Source: Pseudoalteromonas luteoviolacea (GTDB taxonomy: Bacteria; Pseudomonadota; Gammaproteobacteria; Enterobacterales; Alteromonadaceae). Taken from it: a stretch of DNA of 64,000 bases. The stretch is from positions 262,735 through 326,734 of the forward strand of contig NZ_MAUJ01000003.1 of the NCBI RefSeq assembly GCF_001696455.1, written 5' to 3'. The notes below the pieces were generated by a model. The model searched no databases, was not told where the DNA came from, and saw only the letters and a program-made list of their open reading frames with translations. Shown here one piece after another: positions 53,624 through 62,489 of the stretch. The translations under genes were made by a program, and so were the position numbers. Numbering within the stretch: position 1 is the stretch's first letter; each line of letters begins with the position of its first letter.

Positions 53624-54862
53624 ATGTCCAAGTATTTATACCTCCTCATAACTGTACTGCTTTGGCCAAGCTTTACCTTTGCAAAACAACAACTAGATCT
53701 TTACACATGGCGGCAACAAGAGCGGCTATTGTGGGAAAAGATTAACCAGCGCAACCTTATTGACGGCATCCACGTCAATGTCAAAGTCATCGATTACGAC
53801 ACGTATCAGGCGCATGTGCAATTAGCAATACAAAACCAGCGTGTCGACTTATTTCAATGGTCCCCGGGCCCTGCAGCACTCGCACCGCTTATTGAATTTG
53901 GACTAGTAGCGCCACAAACAAAAACGCTGCCCACCATTAATAGCAATGCGTTACCCGCAGCCACAGGTGCGGATAACAAACTCTATGGCGTTCCTTTCGC
54001 TATGCAGCTTGAAGGGATCCTCGTTAACCAAAAACTACTCACCAAGCATAACTTGGCTTCGCAACCGCAAAACCTTTTGCAATTAGAGAGGCTGTTCACA
54101 CACTTGTTAGATAAGGGTATCACTCCACTGCAAATGGCCAGTGATCAGTGGTACTTGTCACAGGTTGTTGCAGAAGTAATGACTGCAGGGTTACTAAAAG
54201 CTTCGCATGCACAGGCACTTATTCAAGGTGAAGCATGCTTTACTTCAAACGAGTATGTCACTGTTCTAAAAACCTTACAGGATTGGCACAGCAGAGGTTT
54301 TATCAATCAAGATGTCCTGACGCAGGATTACCACGGTATGGGCACGAGTAAAGCGCTGGGTAACTCAGCCTTGGCGTTAGATGGCGGTTGGCGGGCCGGC
54401 CCCAACTCCGTGTTTTACCAAGTAGACAAAAGCTATCAAGTAGAATTTTGGCCCGTACCAGGTGCCAGTGGTAAGTTTTACGGATTTGCAGATGGTACGT
54501 ATCAAGCTAATGCCCTTGGTTCACATGCTGTATTGGCCCAAAAAGTACTAGACTTCACCACCACAAAGGCTTTTGCTAACTTATTTGCCAATACCTTAAA
54601 CGAAGTACCAGCATATGCAGGGCATGTTCAAATCAACAGCCAAAATGTGAGAAAACAAGCCAGACTACTGAACGAGCAAAGCTACAGTGCCAGTTTATTT
54701 ACCGCTACTTCGTTAAACCAAGGTAGTCCAAACTATCAGCAGCTTGTCACAGAGGCCATTAAACAGGTTTTTAAGGGCGCGTCCGCACACTCAGCAGCTT
54801 TACATATTCAGAAAGGATTAAATAGTTGGCAATATATTGGTGTTAAACACTGTCAGGTTTAA
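53624..54862 (+). CDS. Family-1 periplasmic solute (sugar-type) binding protein
   Basis: A 412-residue exported binding protein (ATG 53624 after AGAGG). Signal peptide of about 20 residues (ending FTFA). The extracellular-solute-binding family 1 form is seen in QLDLYTWRQQERLLWEKI, VDLFQWSPGPAALAPLIEFGLV, ADNKLYGVPFAMQLEGILVNQKLL, and GMGTSKALGNSALALDGGW. No ABC permease or ATPase gene follows, so it is not part of a transporter here. The tight link to the chemoreceptor (about eight bases between) suggests a sensory role. Confidence 0.85.
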   Translation: MSKYLYLLITVLLWPSFTFAKQQLDLYTWRQQERLLWEKINQRNLIDGIHVNVKVIDYDTYQAHVQLAIQNQRVDLFQWSPGPAALAPLIEFGLVAPQTKTLPTINSNALPAATGADNKLYGVPFAMQLEGILVNQKLLTKHNLASQPQNLLQLERLFTHLLDKGITPLQMASDQWYLSQVVAEVMTAGLLKASHAQALIQGEACFTSNEYVTVLKTLQDWHSRGFINQDVLTQDYHGMGTSKALGNSALALDGGWRAGPNSVFYQVDKSYQVEFWPVPGASGKFYGFADGTYQANALGSHAVLAQKVLDFTTTKAFANLFANTLNEVPAYAGHVQINSQNVRKQARLLNEQSYSASLFTATSLNQGSPNYQQLVTEAIKQVFKGASAHSAALHIQKGLNSWQYIGVKHCQV

Positions 54863-55201
54863 GCTGATAGAGTAGATAATTATTAGACGCCTAAAAGAGT
54901 AATATAGGTGTGTAGAGATAATATGATGATTCTACTCTCCATAACACATATCAAAACACACCTTAGAATACAGTTGCCAGAGTTTAATTAGTCAACTGTA
55001 TTACAGGTCATAAGCGTAGCCAAAAATCAAAAAATATCATCACAATTAAATATTTTTCACGTTACCGATAATTAGGTAGCGTGGCCCATCATTTTACTGT
55101 GCAAATCACAACATAATCACTATTTAAATAATGAGTACAACACAATAGAGCGTAATATTAAATATACCTATTAAGCTTGGCAGCTAGAAGGCCTTCGTAT
55201 A
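54863..55201. other. Intergenic region between convergent genes
   Basis: About 340 AT-rich bases between the SBP stop and the stop of the leftward DUF1444-like gene. AGGTGTGT (54906-54913) and ACACACCT (54956-54963) form an 8-bp inverted repeat with GTAGA/TCTAC inside; this could be the transcript end of the chemoreceptor operon. No coding frame was seen. Confidence 0.5.
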
Positions 55202-55933
55202 TTAGTGCTCTTGCCATGTACCATTAACATAGCTTAACCGTTTGTTTATCAGTTTATTCTCACTCTGCTCATATAGCCTCTCAGCAGCCTGTTTTGCTTG
55301 GTTCATAGCCTCTTGAGACTGCTCTCCGGTGCAAATAAAACTGTTGGTAACCGGGATAAAGACATGCAGCTTCCCACCCAAATGTTTTTTTAACCCTTCT
55401 ATATATGGTTCACACAGAATAAGAGAGGACTCATATGTCCCATTGGCAGTTACAAATCCACACTCTTGATTATAAATTGAGGTGTGCTGTAAATTTTGTT
55501 CTCTAGCAAACTTAGCCATATTTTGTTTTGCTAACTGAAGAAGCTCGTCTCGATGTAATCCCAGTGCCTTTATATGGCTGTTTGACAGCACCAATTCCAC
55601 ATCACCTTCAGGCATGACAAAAATCGCAGACAGTGATTCGGTAATTGAATATGCTAATACGGGCGTGTGATGGTTAGATGCGACATCATCTGGGTTGACT
55701 TCATCCGGTGTCGTAGCAGCAACCAAAAATAGCTGCCCTTCTGCAGAAAACATTGTCACATAGGTGTCTGCAGGATAGCTTTCGGTAAATTCTTGAATAA
55801 AATCATTGGTTACAATACGTGGGTAAATTTCAAGGTTGGGTAATTGCCTTGATTGAGGTTGGTTGCGCCTTTCGCTGTATAAGTACAACACACAAGAAAC
55901 GCCCAATAATAACACACACAATAGTAAGTACAT
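55202..55933 (-). CDS. DUF1444 (YtpQ)-like membrane-anchored protein
   Basis: A 243-residue protein with an N-terminal hydrophobic helix (about 2-20, LLLCVLLLGVSCVLYLY) and a soluble domain. PRIVTNDFIQEF, VLAYSITESLSAIFVMPEGDVELV, ALGLHRDELLQLAKQNMAKFARE and the later EPYIEGLKKHLGGKLHVFIP match the layout of the DUF1444/YtpQ family, whose role is unknown. The membrane anchor is not standard for the family. Monocistronic. Confidence 0.6.
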   Translation of the reverse strand: MYLLLCVLLLGVSCVLYLYSERRNQPQSRQLPNLEIYPRIVTNDFIQEFTESYPADTYVTMFSAEGQLFLVAATTPDEVNPDDVASNHHTPVLAYSITESLSAIFVMPEGDVELVLSNSHIKALGLHRDELLQLAKQNMAKFAREQNLQHTSIYNQECGFVTANGTYESSLILCEPYIEGLKKHLGGKLHVFIPVTNSFICTGEQSQEAMNQAKQAAERLYEQSENKLINKRLSYVNGTWQEH

Positions 55934-56148
55934 CTATCACTCCACAATACTTCTAATGGACAAGTCAAATTGATATGCCAACCAAGGACTAAGTGTAACG
56001 CACATTACGCATTAAGAAATCATCCGCACGCCAATAAATCAGGCTTAAAAACCTAATATGACCGTTCAATTAAAATTTACCCTTGTATTAACAGACAGGC
56101 AGGGTATCGTATAGCAAAAATTTGTCCCGTTTCTTAATTGGAAGTCAG

Positions 56149-56844
56149 ATGCGTAAACTGTTGTTATTACTTTTGTGGTTGTCGACCCCTGCGATGGCCT
56201 ACCAAGTTCAACCAATGATTGTTGACCTTGCGTCGCACGGAAAAAATTCACTGGTCACTTATCGTCTACAAAATCCCAGTGACAGCGCATTGCCAATTGA
56301 AATCGAGGTATTCAAACGCACTTTTGATGCAAACCAATCTGAAGTATTAGTGCCAGCAGAAGATGATTTTATCGTCCTCCCTCCACAGGTAGAAGTACCC
56401 GCTAAAAGCTATCAAGTGTTTCGCGCCAAATACTTGGGTTCACCGGAACTTAAAGAAACAACTTCATACCGCATTGTCTTCAAGCAGCTGCCATTACCAA
56501 ACGAAGATGAAAAGTCTGGTGTAAAAATGGTGTTTAATTTCGCAACTTTAGTGTTTGTTAGTCCTGAAGGGATAAAGGCTCAACAAAAAAGTACGATAAA
56601 CTGCGAAAAAATAGACTCTTGTATGCTGACTATAAGTAATGAAGGTGAACGCGTATTAGACCTGTCGAACTTTGACTACCACTTTCATGACGGCAAAACT
56701 AAAGTGAGCTGGGCTCAGTTTCAGTCAGTGACACCGGGTCGCTTCGTTATGCCTGGACATTCAGTTGAGCTCGACATCAAGCCTTTGTTAGAAGACAAGC
56801 CAACGCCAAGTGCCGCGCTTATCAACTTGTTTGACAAAAAGTAA
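56149..56844 (+). CDS. Fimbrial chaperone (PapD-like)
   Basis: A 231-residue periplasmic pilus chaperone. ATG 56149 is chosen for GGAAG four bases upstream and because it begins the signal peptide (RKLLLLLLWLSTPAMA). Two Ig-like domains: the N-terminal one has DLASHGKNSLVTYRLQNPSD and ends TTSYRIVFKQLP, the conserved chaperone G1 edge/linker pattern; the C-terminal one has a Cys pair (INCEKIDSCML). It donates a strand to pilus subunits. First gene of the chaperone-usher-tip operon. Confidence 0.88.
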   Translation: MRKLLLLLLWLSTPAMAYQVQPMIVDLASHGKNSLVTYRLQNPSDSALPIEIEVFKRTFDANQSEVLVPAEDDFIVLPPQVEVPAKSYQVFRAKYLGSPELKETTSYRIVFKQLPLPNEDEKSGVKMVFNFATLVFVSPEGIKAQQKSTINCEKIDSCMLTISNEGERVLDLSNFDYHFHDGKTKVSWAQFQSVTPGRFVMPGHSVELDIKPLLEDKPTPSAALINLFDKK

Positions 56845-56852
56845 GACAACGC

Positions 56853-59309
56853 ATGTTAAAAACGGGCTTATATACTCAGCCTGCTCAGTATAAGTGTGTC
56901 ATTTTCTCACTACTTTTGTTTTGGGCTTGTACTTCAATTGCCGCAACATTCAATATGGATTTCCCTGTGCGGCTAAATTCTGCCGAGGTAGGGCAAGTTT
57001 CTGCCGCCACTAATGGCTTTGAATTAGCTTCTATCTCTGCGGCTGATTTTAGAAACAGCCTACAATCTGTGCTCAGTGAGAGCGTAAATGATTGGCTCAC
57101 GAGCAAAGGGGATACCCCAATCACACTGGAAGAGTTCGCAGCCAAGGGCATCGAACTAAAAATGCAGCCGCAAGATTTAACCATTGATATGACTCTCACC
57201 GAAGCGGCCATGGCCACTGACAGCCTCACCTATGGCAGACAAAAGCACTTTGATAAACCAAAGGGTGAAGCAAGTTGGGCCATGCTCAACAACTTCAATT
57301 TAAACCACGAACGTAGCAATAACAGCCATGACCATAAATCTCAATTAGAGTGGCTAATGAACGCTAATTTAGGTGGTGGCGACGGCGTGAACATGCGAGG
57401 CGCATTATTTTGGGAAAACGGCAACACCCAAGACAGTGATGTATATCGTGGAGATATCGCCCTGTTTTATGACAGGCCAGATAAGCCGTTGCGCATTACA
57501 CTTGGAGACACGCAAATTAATAGCTCTGGGCATCTTGCAGGCGCTCAGCTTGCTGGCATTAGCTTCGAGAAAGCCTATTCGAGGCTTCAACCACAGCGCA
57601 GGATCACGCCTAGTAACAGCCAACAGTTTGTTTTACCCCGTGCGGCAAACCTTGAGATTTACATTAATGATTTCTTGATTTCACGGATCAGATTGAAAGC
57701 TGGGCGCTATGACCTAAGCGATTTACCGCTTACATCAGGGGTAAATAATATTCAAGTAGTTGCAACCTATGCCAATGGGGAAACCCAAGAGTTCTATTTT
57801 ACTACACATTACAACTCGAGACTACTTGCCAAGGGGCTAAGTGACTACTCACTAGCATTAGGGAAGCTTTCGACCTTAGAACAAAGACGTTATGAGTATG
57901 ACGACGAGCTGTTCGTCTCAGGCAATTATGAATACGGTGTTACTGACAAACTCACTTTGGGCATGAATGGTGTTTCACACCCAAGTGGTCATGTATTGGG
58001 AGCGATAGCCACAGTAAATAGTCCTATTGGTAATATTTCGGTCCGCTACTCCAAAAGTAAAGCCAGTAATCAGTACGGTGATATCTATTCTATCGAAACG
58101 GAACATAGTGTTTTTGGCCATGGTAATTTTGGTTCACCCAATTTACGCTTGGGCTATGAAGTGAGAAGCGACTTCACCAACACACCTTGGCAGGAATTTG
58201 ATACTATCTCAAGTAGCAGCAGAGCATTTATGGATTACAGCTACTTTATTAGTGATAATTTAGACTTTAACTTCAGTGCGTCTCGTGCCAAAGGCAGCGA
58301 CAACTTCGTTACGGAAAACGCCTCCATTGAACTGAATTTACGCTATGAAGAAATAAGGGTCCGCGCAGGCTTTGCGCATAACGACAGTGAAGATGCCCGA
58401 ATTGTCTCTGACAACCAGTTTTTCTTAAATTTTACTTGGAATCACTACGACAGAAACTCCAGTAATCGCGCCCGCACTCAGTATAGCAGCAGAGATAAAG
58501 TCGCCAGTGCAAGTTATGCAAAGACAAACAATAACTTTGTCAACGACTATGGCTACGAGGTACGTGCAGAGCAAGGTAGTGACTTTAGGCAGGAGCAATT
58601 AGAAGCCAGTTATACTGGTGCGTTTGTCAGAGCAGATATCAGCGCCACTAATAATACACGCAAACAACAACACGCTGACAGCAGTGCGAGTATTAACCTA
58701 TCTACCAGTCTAGGTGTTGCCGACGGCCATATAGGTATGGGTGCGACCACCACTACCCCCTTTGCCGTTGTGACAAAGCATAATACCTTGAAAGATGCTG
58801 AAGTATTAGTAAATGTGGACCGCCAAGGCCGCGCACAAACTAAACCAAGCGGGGATATTGGCGCTCTAATTGAACTGGGGAATGGATACAGCAACTCTCA
58901 ACTCAACATTGATGTACCTGATGCCCCACTTGGTTATGACTGGGGTCCTGGCATGTACGTCGTGGTAGGTGGAGCCAGCACAGGCCACCACATTCAAATA
59001 GGTTCAGAGCTTTCTTATACTATCATCGGCAACCTTTTGGACGATAAGGGCATGCCAATTGCAATGAAACGCGGGCGTGTTGTAAAAGCTCAGGTATCAA
59101 GTGACAATGATTTAGCACCATTGAGCGTGCCGATATTTACCAACCGCACAGGGCGATTTGTGGTCGAAGGGATCAGCGTCGGCGATTATGTTGTTGAAAT
59201 TAATGGTATGACTGGACAATTTAGTATTTCTGATGAAGAACAACGCTTTATAAGAGTGGGTACGCTTACACTAACCAAAAGTCAGCCTGAAGGAGGCGAA
59301 AACGAATGA
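56853..59309 (+). CDS. Outer-membrane fimbrial usher
   Basis: An 818-residue usher that forms the pore for pilus secretion and assembly. Signal peptide of about 30 residues (ACTSIAA). N-terminal substrate-docking region TFNMDFPVRLNSAEVG, a middle barrel with many aromatic-alternating strands (SNNSHDHKSQLEWLM, LDFNFSASRAKGSD), and a C-terminal Ig-like/carboxypeptidase-regulatory-like domain (NLLDDKGMPIAMKRGRV, FTNRTGRFVVEGISVGDYV). It is eight bases behind the chaperone and overlaps the next gene by four (ATGA). It does not resemble the classical PapC signature closely, so the class within chaperone-usher systems is unsettled. Confidence 0.88.
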   Translation: MLKTGLYTQPAQYKCVIFSLLLFWACTSIAATFNMDFPVRLNSAEVGQVSAATNGFELASISAADFRNSLQSVLSESVNDWLTSKGDTPITLEEFAAKGIELKMQPQDLTIDMTLTEAAMATDSLTYGRQKHFDKPKGEASWAMLNNFNLNHERSNNSHDHKSQLEWLMNANLGGGDGVNMRGALFWENGNTQDSDVYRGDIALFYDRPDKPLRITLGDTQINSSGHLAGAQLAGISFEKAYSRLQPQRRITPSNSQQFVLPRAANLEIYINDFLISRIRLKAGRYDLSDLPLTSGVNNIQVVATYANGETQEFYFTTHYNSRLLAKGLSDYSLALGKLSTLEQRRYEYDDELFVSGNYEYGVTDKLTLGMNGVSHPSGHVLGAIATVNSPIGNISVRYSKSKASNQYGDIYSIETEHSVFGHGNFGSPNLRLGYEVRSDFTNTPWQEFDTISSSSRAFMDYSYFISDNLDFNFSASRAKGSDNFVTENASIELNLRYEEIRVRAGFAHNDSEDARIVSDNQFFLNFTWNHYDRNSSNRARTQYSSRDKVASASYAKTNNNFVNDYGYEVRAEQGSDFRQEQLEASYTGAFVRADISATNNTRKQQHADSSASINLSTSLGVADGHIGMGATTTTPFAVVTKHNTLKDAEVLVNVDRQGRAQTKPSGDIGALIELGNGYSNSQLNIDVPDAPLGYDWGPGMYVVVGGASTGHHIQIGSELSYTIIGNLLDDKGMPIAMKRGRVVKAQVSSDNDLAPLSVPIFTNRTGRFVVEGISVGDYVVEINGMTGQFSISDEEQRFIRVGTLTLTKSQPEGGENE

Positions 59310-60172
59310 AATCCGTGATCTTTACTTGGCTGATTTTAGGCTTTTTGCTGGCCGCCCCCAAGGCGATGGCGAGATGGAACGACTGTTATGGCAGTATGTT
59401 AGCCACTTCTAATCCTTCGGAAATCATTGAGGAGCACAACAACCGTGTCACGGTGTATATACCTCTAAAAATAAAAGTGTCTGATAGTTTATTGGACTGT
59501 GCCGATGAAATATGGGTTGAAGACGTCTACTACTACTCAATGGTGTTTTCAGGACCCACACAAGACAAGTACGCTAAGCTGTACGACGCCCAATTCAAAA
59601 AGATCAAAGTAAGAAATGGTATTTGGCGTTCTGACCTGAAAGACCGTTCTACGCAAATGTGGGTCAGATTAAGACACTACAGCCTATTCCCTGCTGGTGC
59701 CTATACAGGCCACGTCATTGTGTCTGTCGTCAAAAACAATGAAATCATTGATGAGCAATATGTCGATTTAACCTATTACTCCGAGCCACAAGTTGCGATA
59801 TCTCTTTCCAATTCCAGTAAAGGCAAGGTATCTGGCAGCAATGGTAATTACCACATTGATTTAGGTGAGCTTAAAAGTAATATGCGATTTAACTGGGGCA
59901 TAAAAATACTGAGTAACAGCTCTTACGATATAGTTGTAGACTCTGAGTACAATGGCTTACGGCATGAAACTAACACCCAAGCGCTCATTGACTACTCAAT
60001 TCGGTTTGATAACACACAAATCTCATCATCTGGCAGACTCCATCGCAGTTATAACTTTTATCCCGGCGTTAAAAACAAATGGTATGGATTTGAGTTTAAG
60101 CTGGGCAATGTTGAACTGATGCCTGCGGGTACCTACCAAGATAATTTATCATTGACCGTTTACCCAAGGTAA
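59306..60172 (+). CDS. Two-domain fimbrial tip/adhesin-like subunit
   Basis: A 288-residue exported protein (signal peptide about 1-22, ending PKAMA). Two successive beta-domains each end in the same pattern: FPAGAYTGHVIVSV (about 129-142) and MPAGTYQDNLSLTVYPR at the C-terminus, the donor-strand end of pilus subunits (A-G-x-Y-x-D/G). This two-domain layout is that of tip adhesins in archaic/Csu-like fimbriae. Only two Cys (NDCYG, LLDCAD) are present. It overlaps the usher by four bases. The receptor is unknown. Confidence 0.78.
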   Translation: MKSVIFTWLILGFLLAAPKAMARWNDCYGSMLATSNPSEIIEEHNNRVTVYIPLKIKVSDSLLDCADEIWVEDVYYYSMVFSGPTQDKYAKLYDAQFKKIKVRNGIWRSDLKDRSTQMWVRLRHYSLFPAGAYTGHVIVSVVKNNEIIDEQYVDLTYYSEPQVAISLSNSSKGKVSGSNGNYHIDLGELKSNMRFNWGIKILSNSSYDIVVDSEYNGLRHETNTQALIDYSIRFDNTQISSSGRLHRSYNFYPGVKNKWYGFEFKLGNVELMPAGTYQDNLSLTVYPR

Positions 60173-60216
60173 TCACACTGCAGCTCCTTCGCAATCCTCT
60201 TGTATAACGTAAACCG

Positions 60217-60249
60217 GATAGGGAAGTCGTGTTTTGACACTTCCCTATC
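60217..60249 (+). terminator. Hairpin after the tip-subunit gene
   Basis: GATAGGGAAGT (60217-60227) and ACTTCCCTATC (60239-60249) form a perfect 11-bp stem with an 11-base loop, 45 bases beyond the stop. Few T follow, so it may terminate or stabilise the chaperone-usher transcript. Confidence 0.65.
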
Positions 60250-60495
60250 AATCTATTGGCACACACGCCACGATATAAATCAAACGGAAACAATATCCAT
60301 ACTTAATGTCAGAAAACGGACAAAGTGCGTGCATTTCACCTAATCAGTTCAAAAAAAGACCACTTTGTTTGGTAACTCGATGAATAGCGTCATAAAATTA
60401 ACGCGCACCTTAATTAATTACCTCATCACCATCCCATTATCGTCAAAATACCGTCATTAAATATAAATCCCCGCTTATCAGTGACTTTTGCCGCG

Positions 60496-60521
60496 TCAAA
60501 AATTCGTGGTACGAGTTTTGA
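60496..60521. promoter_or_regulatory. Inverted repeat, possible enhancer-binding-protein site
   Basis: TCAAAA..TTCGT GGT ACGA.TTTTGA is a near-perfect inverted repeat (one bulged base) centred near 60508, about 165 bases upstream of the sigma-54 promoter. Sigma-54 activators bind such repeats at 100-200 bases upstream. The activator is unknown. Confidence 0.45.
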
Positions 60522-60669
60522 AGTCATTATTGAGCAAGCTCGTTCAGTAACCCGGAGAAGTTTTATGAGATTTAACAAATATTCTTAGACAGGCAAGCAA
60601 TTGATATTAAAGGGATACTTTAAGAAAGCTTCACAAAAAAGAAAAAGTGACGAAATATTTTTTCACTAT

Positions 60670-60685
60670 TGGCACGCCCTGTGCA
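60670..60685 (+). promoter_or_regulatory. Sigma-54 (RpoN) promoter of the pilin gene
   Basis: TGGCACGCCCTGTGCA matches the sigma-54 consensus TGGCACG-N4-TTGCA with one difference (GTGCA). GG and GC are separated by exactly ten bases, as required. Transcription would start near 60696, giving a leader of about 75 bases before the ATG at 60770. Confidence 0.8.
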
Positions 60686-60769
60686 TTTAAAATATCAACT
60701 AAGGTGACAACACCTAATCATGAAAACTAAATAAAAAACCAATTCTGTGTTTTGTTAAGGGGAAAAGCC

Positions 60770-61273
60770 ATGAACGCACTACTTAAATCACTACTAGCTG
60801 CAACTGCAATCACTTCAATGGGCGCTGCAGCAGCAGTTTTAGATACAACAGGTACTGAAGCAAAATTCACTTTTGAAGGTACAATCCAACCAATGTGTAA
60901 AACAAGCAGCGGTAACAACAGTGTTACAGGCCTAAAGCTTGACTCTTCTCAACAAACTCAAGAAATCGGTACTTTAGATGTTTGGTGTAACACAGGTGAA
61001 AATGCAACAACTGAGTATACTTCTGCAAATGGCGGTTTCTTAGTTGCAAACAATGCTCAAGGCAGCAAAATCGCATACACACTTAACATTGGTGACACAG
61101 CAGGTATTGACCTTCAAACAGGTGCATATAAGCACTCTAAAGCAACTTCTGCTGGTACTGGTACTACAGGTGAAACAAAAGCAACATCACTAAAAATTAC
61201 ACCACAGTCAAACGGTCTAAATGATGCAGGTACTTACTCAGATACTATCACTGTAACTGTAAGCCCTAACTAA
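60770..61273 (+). CDS. Major fimbrial pilin subunit
   Basis: A 167-residue pilin. ATG 60770 is chosen for AAGGGG upstream; the longer frame from 60752 begins inside that site. Signal peptide of about 20 residues (ending GAAAA). The mature part begins with an N-terminal extension, has one Cys pair (QPMCKTSS, VWCNTGE) and the terminal strand AGTYSDTITVTVSPN, typical of chaperone-usher subunits. Codons are strongly biased to a small set (GCA, ACA/ACT, GGT, AAA), unlike the usher, as expected for an abundant protein. It is separated from the chaperone-usher operon by about 600 bases and has its own promoter and terminator. Confidence 0.85.
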   Translation: MNALLKSLLAATAITSMGAAAAVLDTTGTEAKFTFEGTIQPMCKTSSGNNSVTGLKLDSSQQTQEIGTLDVWCNTGENATTEYTSANGGFLVANNAQGSKIAYTLNIGDTAGIDLQTGAYKHSKATSAGTGTTGETKATSLKITPQSNGLNDAGTYSDTITVTVSPN

Positions 61274-61332
61274 TTTAGCATTTAGGCAGCAAAGTTTATG
61301 GCTTAATCTATACTGCCTAAACTGTAAAAATC

Positions 61333-61361
61333 AGAGCGAACTAAAGCAGTTCGCTCTTTTT
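61333..61361 (+). terminator. Terminator of the pilin gene
   Basis: AGAGCGAACT (61333-61342), loop AAAGC, AGTTCGCTCT (61348-61357), followed by T: a perfect 10-bp stem. An additional stem (TTTAGGCAG 61281-61289 with CTGCCTAAA 61313-61321) lies just before it and may stabilise the message. Confidence 0.92.
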
Positions 61362-61971
61362 CATTCTAAGCGTGTTCTGGCGATTCATGGCAACCATGTT
61401 TGTTATGAAACACAATACATTGCTTACCGCTAACCCCGCGCAGTTCATCTATTACCGTCTAGCACATTTCAATTTACAAAAAACTAATTAAATAATTATA
61501 AAATACATCACTAAGAATAATAAAATTACACATTGAAATTAAAGTAACAAACACCTAATTATATAATTTAAAAAACAAAACCACATTAAAATAGATAAAA
61601 ACGAGATTTAAAATTCCATTCAACTCTCCAATAAACAATATTTAACTCATCTATTTATAATAAAGTGTGCTGTGTATTTTCGAGCTTGAATAGTCACAAT
61701 TGAACTAGTCGCTAACTAGGCATCGGCTGATATAAGAGAAGTAAGCTTTTATTATATAATTAGCCGCTGATATTAACTAGGTAGGTTTAACAGGAATCAA
61801 CAATTTTGCTAGGACATCAAGGGATGTAGGCTGCTTAACTCACTATATAAATCAGCCCCAGCCCCTCAAAAAAACAGCACCGTTTTATAGAAAGAAGTAA
61901 TAACCAATCCATAATATGTTGGCGTCTACCAAGGTTTTAATACTTAAAACTGTCAATGGCGTAAAACGTAT
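61362..61971. other. AT-rich intergenic region
   Basis: About 610 very AT-rich bases between the pilin terminator and the BLUF gene stop. One 34-codon frame (61387-61491, beginning MATMFVMKH) lacks a convincing ribosome site and is not called. No repeat array or mobile-element end was seen. Confidence 0.5.
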
Positions 61972-62388
61972 CTAGACCTCAGTTTGACACGCGGCCATAC
62001 CTTTCAAAAACGATAAAGCCTGCTCTTTAGACATCTCTTCTGGGTCGAACTCAACTTGGCCATTTTTACGCAGAAGCTCGTAAAACGCTTCGGAACCAGC
62101 AGCATACCCCATTTTCCAGAGCTCAAAGGTTGGTTGTTCAACTTCATCATAGCTGAGTATGGTCGCACCTTCATGTCGCGGATCATCCGCGATATCTAGA
62201 TACAACTCATTCACTGTTTCTCTTTCTCCTTCGAGTGCTTGCAAGAAAAACTCGTTTTCAAAACACAACATGCCGCAAACCTTTAATTCATTGTTGTTAG
62301 AGCGGGCAGTCTCTAAAATATTGCGTAAGTCTGACAAGTTCATGGTTCGAGAAGCCTGACTGTAATACACCAATCTAACCAATTTCAT
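61972..62388 (-). CDS. BLUF-domain blue-light sensor
   Basis: A 138-residue short BLUF protein that binds FAD and senses blue light. KLVRLVYYSQAS gives the conserved Tyr8, NNNELKVCGMLCFENEFFLQALEG gives the Asn and Gln50 (42 residues after Tyr8, as in AppA), and ELWKMGY holds the Trp91/Met93 pair. The C-terminal 40 residues are helical (MSKEQALSFLKGMAA). No output domain, so it must act on a partner. It is divergent from a histidine kinase gene with about 100 bases between. Confidence 0.93.
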   Translation of the reverse strand: MKLVRLVYYSQASRTMNLSDLRNILETARSNNNELKVCGMLCFENEFFLQALEGERETVNELYLDIADDPRHEGATILSYDEVEQPTFELWKMGYAAGSEAFYELLRKNGQVEFDPEEMSKEQALSFLKGMAACQTEV

Positions 62389-62489
62389 TTTATCACTCTC
62401 CTAGTAATTTATTGACGCAGCTGATCTTTCGTCCAAAATTTAATCATTGGCTATAGTTAAACAAAAAACAAGGCAAGGTGCGCTGAGTT

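Larger units (their letters stand above)
60173..60769. other. Long regulatory region upstream of the pilin gene
   Basis: About 600 bases with no full gene. In order: a hairpin at 60217-60249, an imperfect inverted repeat at 60496-60521, a seven-codon frame MRFNKYS behind GGAGAAG (60565-60588), the sigma-54 promoter at 60670-60685, and a small hairpin AGGTG/CACCT at 60702-60715 in the expected pilin leader. Confidence 0.65.

Noticed and set aside
60565-60588. Seven-codon frame MRFNKYS with GGAGAAG upstream in the pilin regulatory region
   Set aside because: Too short to judge; it lies upstream of the sigma-54 start, so it would not be in the pilin mRNA.
61387-61491. 34-codon frame after the pilin terminator (MATMFVMKH...)
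   Set aside because: No ribosome site, no promoter evidence and it lies in an AT-rich spacer; could be chance.
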